Shown here one piece after another: positions 1 through 13,350 of a stretch of DNA of 36,826 nucleotides. The DNA lies in contig JAYMTF010000421.1 of NCBI GenBank assembly GCA_036897485.1, forward strand, positions 1 to 36,826, read 5' to 3'. Positions within the stretch are counted from its first letter, which is position 1, and each line of letters starts with the position of its first letter. A program made the position numbers and the translations under genes. The stretch comes from Pelargonium nanum (Eukaryota > Streptophyta > Magnoliopsida > Geraniales > Geraniaceae). Under the pieces are notes generated by a model, which saw only the letters and a program-made list of their open reading frames with translations, did not search any database and was not told the DNA's origin.

Positions 1-1794
1 TTCTTGATCTCTTCTGCTAGTTTCTCCACATGTCCATACATAGAGTAGTACCTACAACAGTATAAAGTTTAATTACAACTAAAGAATGTTTGCATATTAT
101 CAACAGTCTGTCATTGAATCCAATGATGAGCAAAGAATCCATCGATCTACACTCCATCTAGAAGAAAGAACGAAAGAAAAAAGAGCAAAGTGCATAACTG
201 CTAGCTTCTACCAGTTTGAAATTGATGTGATAAATGATGATGATGATGATATTAGCAGATTAAGAAAAAGTATGAAATAAAGTTTCCACTTTGATAAACC
301 AGAAAGATCTTACAGTTACAAGTAACAAACTAATGGGGAAAACTTTCTGCCTATAAACGTGTCCTAAGATCTGTCAGCAGAAGTTCAGCTGATCAGTGCA
401 TAAGAGGTTCGTCCCAATTAAGATAAAAGCGGACTGAAAAATAAACTTAGGAGCATCAGCAACTGGTGAAGATGCCAATCATGATACTGGTGAAGATGCC
501 AATCATGATAGTATGTAAAGAGACTGTAAGGTGAATATTGACATAAAGGAAGAATGATGATGACAAGTAAAATATTAAACATAGCCAGGCATATTGCAAA
601 AAAGAAGTGCTAAAATGTGCATGCAATGCTGTTCGAGAAAATAATTTAGAAATTTCGCCACATCACTCTTCACTTTTCTTTTTTATTCACAAAGTAGTAA
701 TACCGTATGTGATCTTATGATGATGCACGTCATAATCTAAGCATTATCTGAGGTTTTAAAATATGAAAAGTTGGGCATGTATAGCATTTTAAAGTTATAT
801 ACTATGCCAAAAAGGTAGCCTCTTAAAATCACTTCCACAGTGCACTCCAAGAGCAAACAGCAAAGAGCATCATAAAACTTGAAAGACAAGGAAGACAAGT
901 ACTTTAACTAAGGAACAAACAAAATGGTCATCTTTCTTGTGATTAAAGCTGTTGAAATCATAAATTAGATGTTTCTTTTCTAGGCTTTTCTCCTAAAGAA
1001 ATTGGGACCCAGGAAGGAATTATTTAAATAGGTGCATAAAGAAAACTGCTTTAACTATCAGAATGAGTAAAACCAAAAACCATAATGCTTTACAGCCTTT
1101 ATCTCCTTCCAAAAACTTTTTCTTAGAAAATACTTGGAAGCTAGATCAGGTATCCAATTTCTATGAAAACATCACCATTAGACCACAACCCAAAACACAA
1201 TTTTCATCCAGACACCATCAGTTGAAGGCTTGATACAGAAATGAAGAATTAAGTAAAAAAAACCCAATTAGATAGTTACCAATATTACCCTTTTGTCAGC
1301 CAAGATCTCGAACCCATTAACCTTACCCATCGAAACAAATTGAACAAGACTCCTAAATTCCCTAATCAATTATATTTCCTAGCCTCCCAACATCTGTTCA
1401 TTGAACTTCAAATTACTCCACACCATGTTCACAAAGACAAAAATAAAAAGTCCCAAAAATATCCCAAATAATTTGCTTAATACAACTTTGATTTTCTCAG
1501 CAAAGATCATCGATCCATCTCCAACAACCAATTCCACCCATGAACACTACAAATTAGCACATAAAATGACCGAAATCACCACCCAAAAGAAAACAACTCA
1601 ATAACAATTTGATCGGATCAAGAAAATTCAGTTCCTTCTCACAGAGAAGCTGCAGCGTGACGGCGTCAATTCATCAAACACATAGTAAGCAGAAATGAAT
1701 ACAGCAACAGAACAAACCAGAGAACAGAGTACGGAATCTGAATCGAAAACAATACAGAAGAAGATACTTACACAATATACACTTTCACGGCCAT
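1..1794 (-). CDS. FQR1: NAD(P)H:quinone oxidoreductase, FQR1/WrbA type (5' part only, runs off the left edge)
   Basis: Two exons are visible on the minus strand. Exon 1 is 1794..1772 and exon 2 is 51..1, continuing outside the window. Exon 1 ends at a GTAAGT donor; exon 2 follows a pyrimidine-rich TTGTAG acceptor, and the join keeps frame. The joined start reads MAVKVYIVYYSMYGHVEK and continues LAEEIK, the N-terminus typical of plant FQR1 proteins: a flavodoxin-like fold in which the Y-S-M-Y-G-H loop binds the FMN phosphate. Family members make two-electron NAD(P)H-dependent reductions of quinones, limiting radical formation; Arabidopsis FQR1 is auxin-induced. Intron 1 (52-1771) is long at 1.72 kb and holds only low-complexity sequence, including a perfect 24-bp tandem duplication. 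The family identity is very likely from only 24 residues; which paralogue it is cannot be told. Confidence 0.88.
234..252. repeat. ATG/GAT trinucleotide microsatellite
   Basis: A short run of (GAT)n within intron 1 of the FQR1-like gene. Low complexity and noncoding. Confidence 0.7.
462..509. repeat. Perfect 24-bp tandem duplication in FQR1-like intron 1
   Basis: The 24-bp unit beginning ACTGGTGAAGATGCC occurs twice in exact tandem (462-485 and 486-509). It lies inside the intron and has no coding effect. Two perfect copies suggest a recent event and a possible length polymorphism. Confidence 0.9.
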
Positions 1795-1820
1795 TGCAAC
1801 AATCCTCAAAGGGTCAAAGG

Positions 1821-1839
1821 TCTCTCTCTCTTTCTCTCT
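1821..1839. repeat. CT/GA microsatellite in the FQR1-like 5' UTR
   Basis: The plus strand reads nearly pure CT dinucleotides, that is GA repeats in the transcript. GA/CT runs in plant 5' UTRs are common and can bind GAGA-type (BBR/BPC) factors; that role here is inference. Confidence 0.75.
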
Positions 1840-1891
1840 GTGAGGTGAGGTAGGTTGGTGGACAATTGTATACTGAAGAACCAAAAGGCCC

Positions 1892-1899
1892 TATTTATA
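1892..1899 (-). promoter_or_regulatory. TATA box of the FQR1-like gene
   Basis: On the minus strand this reads TATAAATA, followed by GGGCC. It lies about 98 bp upstream of the ATG at 1794, which leaves room for a 5' UTR of about 65 nt that contains a GA-rich stretch. The transcription start is inferred from spacing only. Confidence 0.65.
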
Positions 1900-4800
1900 G
1901 TTGCAAATTATAATTGTTTCGGATATACTACTATTTTATTTATTAGTCCAATAAATTATAAGAGTGGTCACTAATCTTACCTAATTAATTAATTTTTCGT
2001 CTGATATTTATTTTTCGCTTCATAGCTCATCAATTTATAATTATAACAACTTAATTAATAATTATATAAATAAATATAATTTCCTGAAATTTACAAAAAT
2101 GTAAGTCGTTATTATAATTATCTGTCACTAATGAGGAAAGACTTTGGTGGCTTAAGTTATTAAAGGACATTGAAAATTGTATAAAAAATAAACGAACGTG
2201 ATTCTTCTATTATACATATGTATTTTCACTTGAAATATAACTCACGATCATTTATAATTTAGTTAAAAAGTAAGATAAAAATAATAACAATTTAGTAGAA
2301 ATATGATTTGCTAACAAAAGATTTGGTGCAGTATGATAATTAAACCGAACGTCACGTCACATACATGAGAAAATATATCTCACACGAATCAATACATATG
2401 TTCTATAAAACAATGCATAAAAGTTAGTAAACAAATAATTTTTTTTTAAAAAAACACATAATTTGAATTAAAATATTGTCTGTGTTATAACAAAGAAATG
2501 TACATAACTTACAAACTCGTATGTCATGTTATGAAATTCACTTTTACATGTCCGTTAAACTAATTTCAACTTAAGTTTCTAAAAATCTACTTTAATAAGT
2601 TGTATCATGTCACATTAACAATAATAACATTAAAATTCATCAATTGCTTGTGATTATGGAGCACTTACGATCCACGGTATATAAAATTTGTGACATTTGA
2701 TTTGAAAAGAGAAAAGGTCTTCATTGGTAGCATTGAGTTCTTGTACTATTGTCCCCTCTTAAGTCTTAACTTACAATTCAATATCTAATACTTGTTCGAA
2801 AATTTAGAGACAAATAGTTTTTATTCAATTGAGGTGAATATCTAAAGTTATTTACCTATGTCCTCATTTTTAGTTGTATTGTTCATAATTTTGTTTGGGG
2901 CCGTTGTTTTTGTCCTAGAGAAACTTCGGATCGATGATGGTGTAGCTCTTTCAATTATTCTATTTCATTTATATGTTTTAATGGAAATTTTGGAATTCTT
3001 ACACAAAGAACTCTCTTTTTCTTAAGATAACAAAAAGGTTATCTTCAGAATAGCATGAGAATTTTGCATTCAAGTCTTCCTCTTTGATGAATAACAAACA
3101 ATCAGATGAAATAGATACTCAAGAAGCATAACAAACAATCAGAAAAACTCGCAATAAATATGCATGATTTATAAGATGAAATAGTTTAACTTTAAGAAGC
3201 TCTTAAGACTTTCAAAGAAAATTAGAGTTTAGGCACCGAAATATTTTTCATTTGTGAAAAATACAAACACAAACATCTAACATGATTGATTCAGATTTAA
3301 CAATTTATGAAAGCTTCAAGGTAAATTATCAAGTAACTCATCAATTGGTTTTGTGAAATGAAATTTAATATTTTTCAACTGATTTTTTATTTATCAGTTG
3401 AGCTAGCTCTCCCCCTATAAACACATATAATTCACCCGAGCTACGCAATAGGGGGTGACTCTCCCCTAAAAATCCAGATAACCCACCCCATAACGCATGC
3501 TGTGAGAATTTGAGATCTCTAAAATAATCTTTAAGCGCTTAAACCATTTGATCTAACTTGTTTTGATATATTTTTTTTTAACTGATTTATCTTAAACTGT
3601 TATAAATAAGTCATAAATTGTTTTTGTCATTTGTGAAATGAAATTTGAGTAAAGAAAATCAATGATGACATGTTGTTGTCACGCTGGTCATCATCATGAT
3701 GGCCATGGTCATGGTCATGGTCAATGGTCGTGTTTTATCCATCATTTAATCCCAAAAATGAAAATTGAATTTGAGATTAATAACATTCTCTAGAACGTGT
3801 GAAGACAAAATAGAATATTGTTGGGTGTGTGAGTACAACGTGCTCTGGACGGCCCCGATTTTATAATAGGATTGGGTGGCGATGGACCGATGAGAGGGTG
3901 TGGTTGGATCACAGCCGTTGGTTTTATGCATGCACCGTTTACTTGATGATGGCGTTTGACTTTGTAAATATTGATTGCTGTGTGGCGTGTGAACAAATCT
4001 TAGCTGACGTATCATACGCTGCATGCTGACCATAATAATCCATTATTATGTGAAGTTACCGAAATGTCCATTCCAGGTGTCAAACTTTTCATACTGATGA
4101 ACCGAAAATTTACTACTAACGATTTCAAAAGCGACATAAAACTTGAGGTTTGAAAACCAATTTAATTAGGCAAGATTGACAAAGCGGCTGAAGATTTAAC
4201 CAATTTAATTTGAAGAGCACGAACAATGGATGACGACTGCATTTGGAGTTTAAGACGAGCACGTGAAAGGCTTAGCCAATTGCTCATAGTCACCATCAGG
4301 TCTGCCATATGATTCGGCAGCAAACTCGAAACCAAACCACCACTTTCCAACCCATCTTCTCATTCTCATGCCATCTCCTGCTGCCCCGCGAATCCACGTC
4401 GCAAGCACTCTGTAAACTTTAGCAACACTTTAACGAGAGATACCACAATTTGTTATATGCAAATCCAAGAGACTTCCGCCGCTCTGAAAATCAAGAGCAG
4501 CTGCAATTATACAAAACTCTAACTGACTCTCGAAACGACAGAAAGAAAGAAAGCAGCTCGGGGCTTTTCATATTTAATAATCTATTTTTACATCTAATTT
4601 GAGTTAGTAACTTAGTTTGTTGTGTAATAAATTATTAATTTTCAATGACTTTTCATCAAAATTGGTATATGATCTAGAACGCCAAAATTAAAAGTTTGAC
4701 GGCGTGGTGTTGCCTAATACAAAATGTAAACCTATTTTGTGATTCATTGTAGATTTTCCTTATGGAAAATGAAATAAAATTCTACTTTTGTTAGTATTCC

Positions 4801-5314
4801 ATGGACTTTGCTTATTGAAATCTCTCCATAGCATGCCATATTATACGTGGCATTGATCATGATGCCTAGAAACTAGAAAGGGTCTGTAGCTGCCACAAGT
4901 GTATCAAATGAGAAAATGGCTTTTGCTTCACGGATCTTATAAACCCCACAACGTCTTCAATCTTTTTTACTTGTTCACAAAGTCTCCAATTTTGAAATTT
5001 ACCAACATCATTCAGACAGAGATGTCTTTGTCTTTGATCTATAATTGAAAAGCACAACAAGCATCCACAGGAAGCCATAGAAAAACCAGACCTTTGTTGC
5101 TGCCCAGTCTCTCTTTTGGCCTACATTAAAGACCCAACAATGCTGAAAGTATCAATATTGCGTAAAAGACCCGAAATGGTCCTTCCTCGTGAGCATGACA
5201 TTTCAAAGCTATGTGTCACAGTACTCACCATGATCACATTGTTACAAGCACTAATATGCTGAGGAATCATCTAAACATATTGAGGATAGATTATGCAAAA
5301 AGCTAAATGATCCT
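1900..5314. other. Intergenic, AT-rich, no convincing gene
   Basis: About 3.4 kb separate the FQR1-like promoter from the SRLK1 stop codon. From 1900 to 3650 the DNA is AT-rich with short hairpins, for example AAGATAAC/GTTATCTT at 3023-3044 and CAACTGAT/ATCAGTTG at 3376-3400. Positions 3660-4560 have a more even base composition: a His-rich short frame (3662-3793), a TGCATGCA motif near 3928 and a 59-codon open frame on the minus strand (4253-4429). None matches a family I recognise. The part next to 5314 is the SRLK1 3' flank. Confidence 0.6.
3701..3730. repeat. GGTCAT hexamer repeat, imperfect
   Basis: About four and a half copies of GGTCAT/GGCCAT stand in tandem. In one plus-strand frame they encode alternating His-Gly within a short open frame (3662-3793). 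Confidence 0.75.
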
Positions 5315-8592
<3,278 letters not shown>

Positions 8593-9510
8593 TGATCTTG
8601 CTTGGAGCTGTTATCTCACTAGCACAAATGAGGACATACCCCTTATAATGACACATATAGAAGACAAAGATACCTGGAATTCCAAAAGTATTGACAAATA
8701 TCTACTATTCTACAGAACCTTCATACACGATTCCACATTGAATAGTTCTCTGGCTAAAATTTCCACATTACATCAATTGACAAGTACTTCCTACACTACT
8801 ATACCCCAGCAGACCCCAGCAGGTCCCAGCAGCCAGGTAAACCAAAAGAACAGTAAAATGCTTGAAAGTCTAGGTGATTTGATAAATCATTTGAAACACA
8901 TGTCAGTCTAACATACCTAGCAATCCAAGGTTGGTCTGATAGTGAAGTTTTTGGGCAATAATTGAACTTTCTGAGCAATAGAAAAATGAGAAGTGGTTGA
9001 TATGATTACACGCCCTTCAGTTTGCCCTTCAGAATTTGAATGGACCTATTTGTAATGAAAGGAACAAATCAACATAGATAGGGATACAAATTCTCAACAA
9101 GAAGAGCTTAAAACATGATTGTCATCATTTGTCAAATGCCTCAATCAACTCTAGAGTCAGCTAAGGTAGTATCTAAAATGCACATGTTCAAGAGAGCACT
9201 AAATACTACAACTTTGCATCTTGGAACCAACAAAAATCACCATGAAAATTCTAACCAAATCCAGAAAAGTAAGCAATATGACCTCAAATCTGTATCATAA
9301 TTGCCACAATTCCCTCAAAGCACATGCATACAATCCTTAAAAGTTGGAGTTCATTAGAGCAATAACCAAAAACAAATTGAACTGGCAAGTAGAGCAGTAA
9401 TGGACAAGTGGATACACCAAATAATTTGAATCTGTAATTTTTTTCTGTATATTTCATCATTGAAGCCAATCAACAACAATTTCTGCAACCAAAAAAGTAC
9501 AAAAAAAGAA
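8593..9510. other. SRLK1 upstream region and 3' flank of the KIC-like gene
   Basis: Both neighbours are on the minus strand, so this stretch holds the SRLK1 promoter and the KIC-like 3' UTR. A TTATAA lies near 8643-8648, but its short distance to the ATG makes it a weak TATA candidate. A three-copy CCCAGCAG repeat lies at about 8803-8832. No coding signal is seen. Confidence 0.55.
8803..8832. repeat. Short tandem repeat, about 10-bp unit x3 (ACCCCAGCAG)
   Basis: Two exact copies and one variant (GTCCCAGCAG) stand in tandem, about 220 bp upstream of the SRLK1 start codon. Confidence 0.75.
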
Positions 9511-9870
9511 TCAATATGAACCCTCAAATTCCTGTTGCAGAGCTTCCTCCAGCAAGAACTCAGATTCTTCCATCAACTCAGGGCTTAATCTGAACATCAA
9601 CACACAAAACTCCATCTGATTGAGAGCACCATCACCATCAAAATCGCCTTCCCTCAACATGGACCTCAGATCTTCATCACTCAGGTCCTGCAGCCCTAGC
9701 AGAGCCGAGTTCCTCTTGAGGCTCTCGAAAGTGATGACCCCTTTGTCACCGTCGGTTAGCAAGTTGAACCCATTACAGAGCTCCCCGATGAGGCCGTCTC
9801 CGCCGAGTTTCTCGGCCATGGTGGGCAAGAAATCATGGAAATTTGATGGGTTCTGTGAAGAAGCTGCCAT
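9511..9870 (-). CDS. KIC: KIC/PBP1-like EF-hand calcium-binding protein
   Basis: A single exon of 360 nt encodes 119 residues, beginning MAASSQNPSNFHDFLPTMAE. The middle carries GLIGELCNGFNLLTDGDKGV and TFESLKRN, and the C-terminal half has a canonical EF-hand loop DFDGDGALNQME followed by FCVLMFRLSPELME. This order matches the plant KIC/PINOID-binding protein 1/KRP1 group: small acidic proteins with one functional EF-hand. In Arabidopsis KIC binds the kinesin KCBP in a calcium-dependent way, and PBP1 binds the PINOID kinase. The frame stays open upstream to 10092, but the conserved family start is at 9870 and a TATA-like TATTTAT on the minus strand (9972-9978) would start transcripts downstream of the extension. 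Cytosolic calcium sensor by family knowledge; which paralogue is uncertain. Confidence 0.9.
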   Translation of the reverse strand: MAASSQNPSNFHDFLPTMAEKLGGDGLIGELCNGFNLLTDGDKGVITFESLKRNSALLGLQDLSDEDLRSMLREGDFDGDGALNQMEFCVLMFRLSPELMEESEFLLEEALQQEFEGSY

Positions 9871-9971
9871 GGGAGAGTGAGACACAGAGAAAGGATGTAA
9901 ATTGGAATGTGGGTTTTGTAGAAAATGAAGAATTGAAGCAGGAATGAGGAATGAGCATGTTTGGGTGTTGC

Positions 9972-9978
9972 ATAAATA
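9972..9978 (-). promoter_or_regulatory. Possible TATA box of the KIC-like gene
   Basis: The minus strand reads CCTATTTATGC about 102 bp upstream of the ATG at 9870. It is the best TATA-like match in the flank. Assignment is by position and consensus only. Confidence 0.45.
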
Positions 9979-10144
9979 GGAGGGTGTGTTGAGAGTTCCA
10001 AGAAGGAGAGGCCATAGGAGACAACTAAGATACAGGTAATGGAGGAGCAGTAGAGTCCATTTCTTGAAGCTGTTTCTGAGAAGGTCACTCATCAGGGGTA
10101 CAAAGGTAATTTTGTTAAGCAGTTGGGTCTTTATGGCTATTAAT

Positions 10145-10440
10145 GAGTAGTTTCCTATGGGAAGCTCATTTATTATTTGGGGGTGGCTTTACTTCATTGC
10201 AAAGCTCATGGAGGGCAAAATTGTATTTTTGTATGTGGACAGCAGGACTTGGCCTTGGAGGTTGGCAAGGTTGGTTCTTTCTTGTGAAACTTCCAAATTT
10301 TGATTTCCCAAAAGAATTTGGCTACTTTAACATTAAACTCAATGGTGCATGTTGAGCATGGTAGCCTCAAAAAATGGATTTGATTAGATTTGTTTCGTTT
10401 AAAACTACAAGACGTGGCAGTACTAATGAATATTCCTAGC
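10145..10440. repeat. Copy A of a diverged direct duplication (copy B about 10800-11095)
   Basis: Shared blocks occur in the same order in both copies: TTTCCT then CTCATTTAT, a GGAGGGCAA/GGAAGGCAA-ATTGT block, GGACAGCAGGACTTG versus GGACGGTAGGACTTG, TTTTTGGCTA or TTTGGCTA, and GGATTTGATTAGATTTG at 10374 versus GGGATTTGATTAGATTTG near 11030. Spacing is about 655 bp. Copy A lies just upstream of the KIC-like gene. Confidence 0.7.
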
Positions 10441-10799
10441 ATTTGTTTACTTTATGATAAAACAAGCTAAATTATAATTTATTAATTCAACTGTTTAGGA
10501 AGTGAATTACTAGTCACAAAGAGGTATATTTCAAATTATAAGGGTGAGATTTTATTGAAAATATTTAAATTCCAATGAGGATATATAATATTTTATAATA
10601 CCAAGTATGTGATTTCAAAATATTTATTGGATGTAATTATTTGTATATAATTTTAAAAAATTAAAACATATCATTCAAAATTTTAAATACAATTCACTTA
10701 CTATGAAAATGAACATTTATTTTAGAATAGAAAAAGATTTTTGGGCTAATGTTTTTCATTTCTTATGAATTTAGGTGTGGCAAAATGTCAAATTCAGGT

Positions 10800-11095
10800 A
10801 GTTTCCTCCATCTGAACTCATTTATGGGTAATTAACTTTACTTGAGCCGTTAGCTCTTTGGAAGGCAAGATTGTCTTTTCACTTGGACGGTAGGACTTGA
10901 CTTGGTTTTGTGGCTAAGGTGGATTTCTTAATTTCTTAATTTGAAACACTGTTTCTTTGCAAAAAGTTTTTGGCTAATTATTTGAACTCAAATTATATAA
11001 TGTAAATTGTAATGCAGGTTGCTCATAAGGGATTTGATTAGATTTGCTCAAGTCTACAGCCACTACTCACAAAACATGACACTAAAGAATATTAA
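10800..11095. repeat. Copy B of the diverged direct duplication
   Basis: Same block order as 10145-10440 with many substitutions and small indels, so an old duplication. It has no coding frame. Confidence 0.7.
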
Positions 11096-12539
11096 TCCCT
11101 GTTCTAACTTTTTGATTCATTATAATATTACACTAATGTTCGGAGAAAACATGTGTCAGTCTCACAACGTTTAAATATCTCATTAGTTTTTGATACAAGT
11201 TTAGGTGCATGCACACTTATTGACCTAAAGAGAAGTGATTCATTAATTTGGTCTACTTGCGGTTTCCACCCACACAGGCACACACCACCTCTTGCGGAGG
11301 AGTCTTGCTGTTCTGTTCATGAACATACAAAACAATATTGTTTTTTATTTTTTATTTTTTTGGAGTAAACAATATTGTTTTAAAAACATCAAACATGCAA
11401 ATAACTTACGTACAAATGTTGAATTAAATGGTTGTGAATGATACACAAACTCATGGTATTAATTGTTAATTCTCCAGTCTGTCATGAGTTCATCAGTGGT
11501 TTTGTGCTGAAGTTTGATGAAGATTATATGTTGTGGATCTGGTTTAAAATTATACATAGATAAACATGTTAGATAATTTGAGAAAGAACTGAAGTTATGC
11601 AAATTTGTGTGGCAGTATATTTGGTGCTTGCTGTGATCTGATTGTCATTAGAAAACCGGTGGAATTGGTCACCATCTTTACTTAAGATCAGCTTATATAT
11701 GATGACTGACTTTGTCAAACGAAAGACCCTGAGAATAACACAGTGACTAGGATATTTTAATTTTCTTGAATGTTTTGTTGACTCATATAATCACAGCACC
11801 ATATTGTTTAATAAAAAAAACAGCATATATATTGTTACATCAGAAAGAATTGACTCCTTCATCATGTGACATATGCCCATCTTTCTGGATGTGAAAGTTT
11901 GGGGCGCCGCACGGAGCCGATTCTAGAATGAAAGCAATCTCGGGAATGTAGCGGATCATTGTGGCGCATGTGGCAAATGAAGATGGTTCGTGCTGACACA
12001 CATTTTTTGACTGAATTGTATGAGAAAAAACATTGGTTTTGAGTGTGTATGGGGCAATCAATGAGGGAATAACGCGAACGGGCGTCTGTGGTACATTAGG
12101 CAAGCGCCTAATGGGTTGTTAATGTGCTCCTTTTAGGAAGGTTCAAGGAGGACGGATAACAACTTGCACCAGGTTGCACCCATAGGATAGAGTTATGCTA
12201 GCTATGAAGAGGAGCTGGACGATTGGCACAAGGAAGCGACGAGAGCACACTCCGCGACTTGGGCGTCTGCGGATTGAGTAGAGAAGAATGTAACGTCCCA
12301 AAAAAATGACCCTTTATGAATAGTCTTCGCCATGTGACATACTTCTATACTTGTTATCAAGATGTTGATCAGTGCTACATCATGATGCATTGTCCTAATT
12401 TGTATTTATTGTGATTGACGCTCATGAACAAAGCTGACTCCTCCCTTCGAACGCGGGAGTTTAGGGTGCTGCAGGGGGGCCAGCTCTCTGTGTCCGTTAC
12501 AACATTCTCAATTCAGTCACCAAAACACTCAAAAGGTAG

Positions 12540-12843
12540 AAGCTAGTTGTGTCACAGCCTCACAGGGCTCGGTCATTAGTTCTAGAAAAGGTCTGGAATG
12601 GTATATGATCTAAGAGAGATCCATTTTCTTCTTAATGGGATTGAGATCATGATGTACCTACCATGAGCTACTTAACAGCTCTGTTATCTTAAGGATCGTG
12701 TACCTAACTGCATAAAACCAATCTGACATGATGAGTTTGGTTCAGATATCTTTAGCTATGGTGTTTTGGTGATAGAGATAGTGACTGGGAAGAAAATTAG
12801 AGGTTTTGATCATCCAGATCACTACCATAATATTCTTGGGCAT
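12540..12843 (+). pseudogene. Decayed SRLK relic: exon 1 piece joined to exon 6 piece
   Basis: Positions 12540-12700 align with the middle of SRLK exon 1: CTAGTTGTGTCACA, then a GGGCTCGGTCATTA block, TGGAATGG, and CTTAACAGCTCTGTT, matching the VLSQGSVIK, WNG and LLNSSV coding blocks of SRLK4 and SRLK2. Positions about 12740-12843 align with exon 6 and translate [18 protein letters not shown] and on to NILGH, followed by a GTAAGG donor. Exons 2-5 are missing and the first part contains stops. It lies about 500 bp upstream of SRLK2 in the same orientation, so it is probably the remains of an earlier tandem copy. Confidence 0.8.
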
Positions 12844-13350
12844 GTAAGGCTGATTAAGTTGAGTTCTTGCTCTAAGAATAAAATTTGGTGTTTTGATATC
12901 TAAGTCTAATAAGGTCATGTCTTTGAATAGTCTATTTTGTCGACTGATCAACTTGGCAGTTGTGTAGTTAATGCTGTGTCTTTATGGACGGCCGTGAAGT
13001 TTGGTAGTGCCAAAACATCCAATGGAGAGCAAAGTTAAATCTTTTTTTTGCTCATTAACCTGACCAGTTACAAGTTCTTGTCAAAGTCTTGATCATGTCT
13101 TAGGCCAAAGTTAAAAAACCACTATAAGATAGCATCGAACATGAATGTTTCTTGGCTCTTGTTTTCACTGTCATTGCCACTGGGAAGACTTCTCTATTGA
13201 CCCCAGCTCAGTTGATTCAAGGTCAAGCTCTTTGGCCCACCAATCGAGTAAATGCATTTTTGGAAGTTTACTCTTGCAGAACTGAGTACCCAGATAATTC
13301 TTTAGTTCATGTTTCCTCAGTTGATCCTGCAGAAACAATCATATGCAGCC
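12844..13350 (+). promoter_or_regulatory. SRLK2 upstream region
   Basis: Contains TATAAGA at 13123-13129, a TTGTCAAAG (W-box core on the minus strand) near 13079, and the conserved SRLK leader block at about 13225-13300. An in-frame ATG at 13309 precedes the start chosen for SRLK2, but its 14-codon extension lacks counterparts in the paralogues. No separate gene is seen. Confidence 0.5.
13225..13300 (+). promoter_or_regulatory. Conserved SRLK leader block, SRLK2 copy
   Basis: CTCTTTGGCCCACCAA is followed by AATGCATTTTTGGAAG and ACTGAGTACCCAGATAA. The same motifs in the same order lie upstream of SRLK3, SRLK4 and SRLK5. GGCCCA is the core of site II/TCP-type elements (established); a regulatory role here is inference. 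Confidence 0.6.

Larger units (their letters stand above)
10093..12539. other. Intergenic with a diverged direct duplication and a GC-richer island
   Basis: No real gene is seen. Roughly 10145-10440 and 10800-11095 are two diverged copies of the same segment. Between and after them the DNA is AT-rich. From about 11860 to 12500 it becomes noticeably richer in G and C and contains TGTAACGTCCC at 12290-12300, a start often seen in plant LTRs, but no second LTR, polypurine tract or coding domain was found. Confidence 0.55.

Noticed and set aside
1401-1604. 67-codon plus-strand frame
   Set aside because: Low-complexity Asn/Thr/Lys-rich translation inside the FQR1-like intron; no support as a gene.
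4866-5078. 70-codon minus-strand frame downstream of SRLK1
   Set aside because: No family resemblance, and it sits in the 3' flank; judged a chance frame.
9871-10092. N-terminal extension of the KIC-like protein by 74 codons
   Set aside because: Family proteins start near NFHDFLPTMA; the extension is hydrophobic, low quality, and would lie upstream of the likely TATA box.
11840-12103. 87-codon minus-strand frame
   Set aside because: No recognisable domain, and it begins and ends within the GC-richer island; probably a chance frame in transposon-like DNA.
13309-13350. Upstream in-frame ATG for SRLK2
   Set aside because: It would add 14 residues before the signal peptide with no match in SRLK3-5; MSMGSF aligns with their starts.
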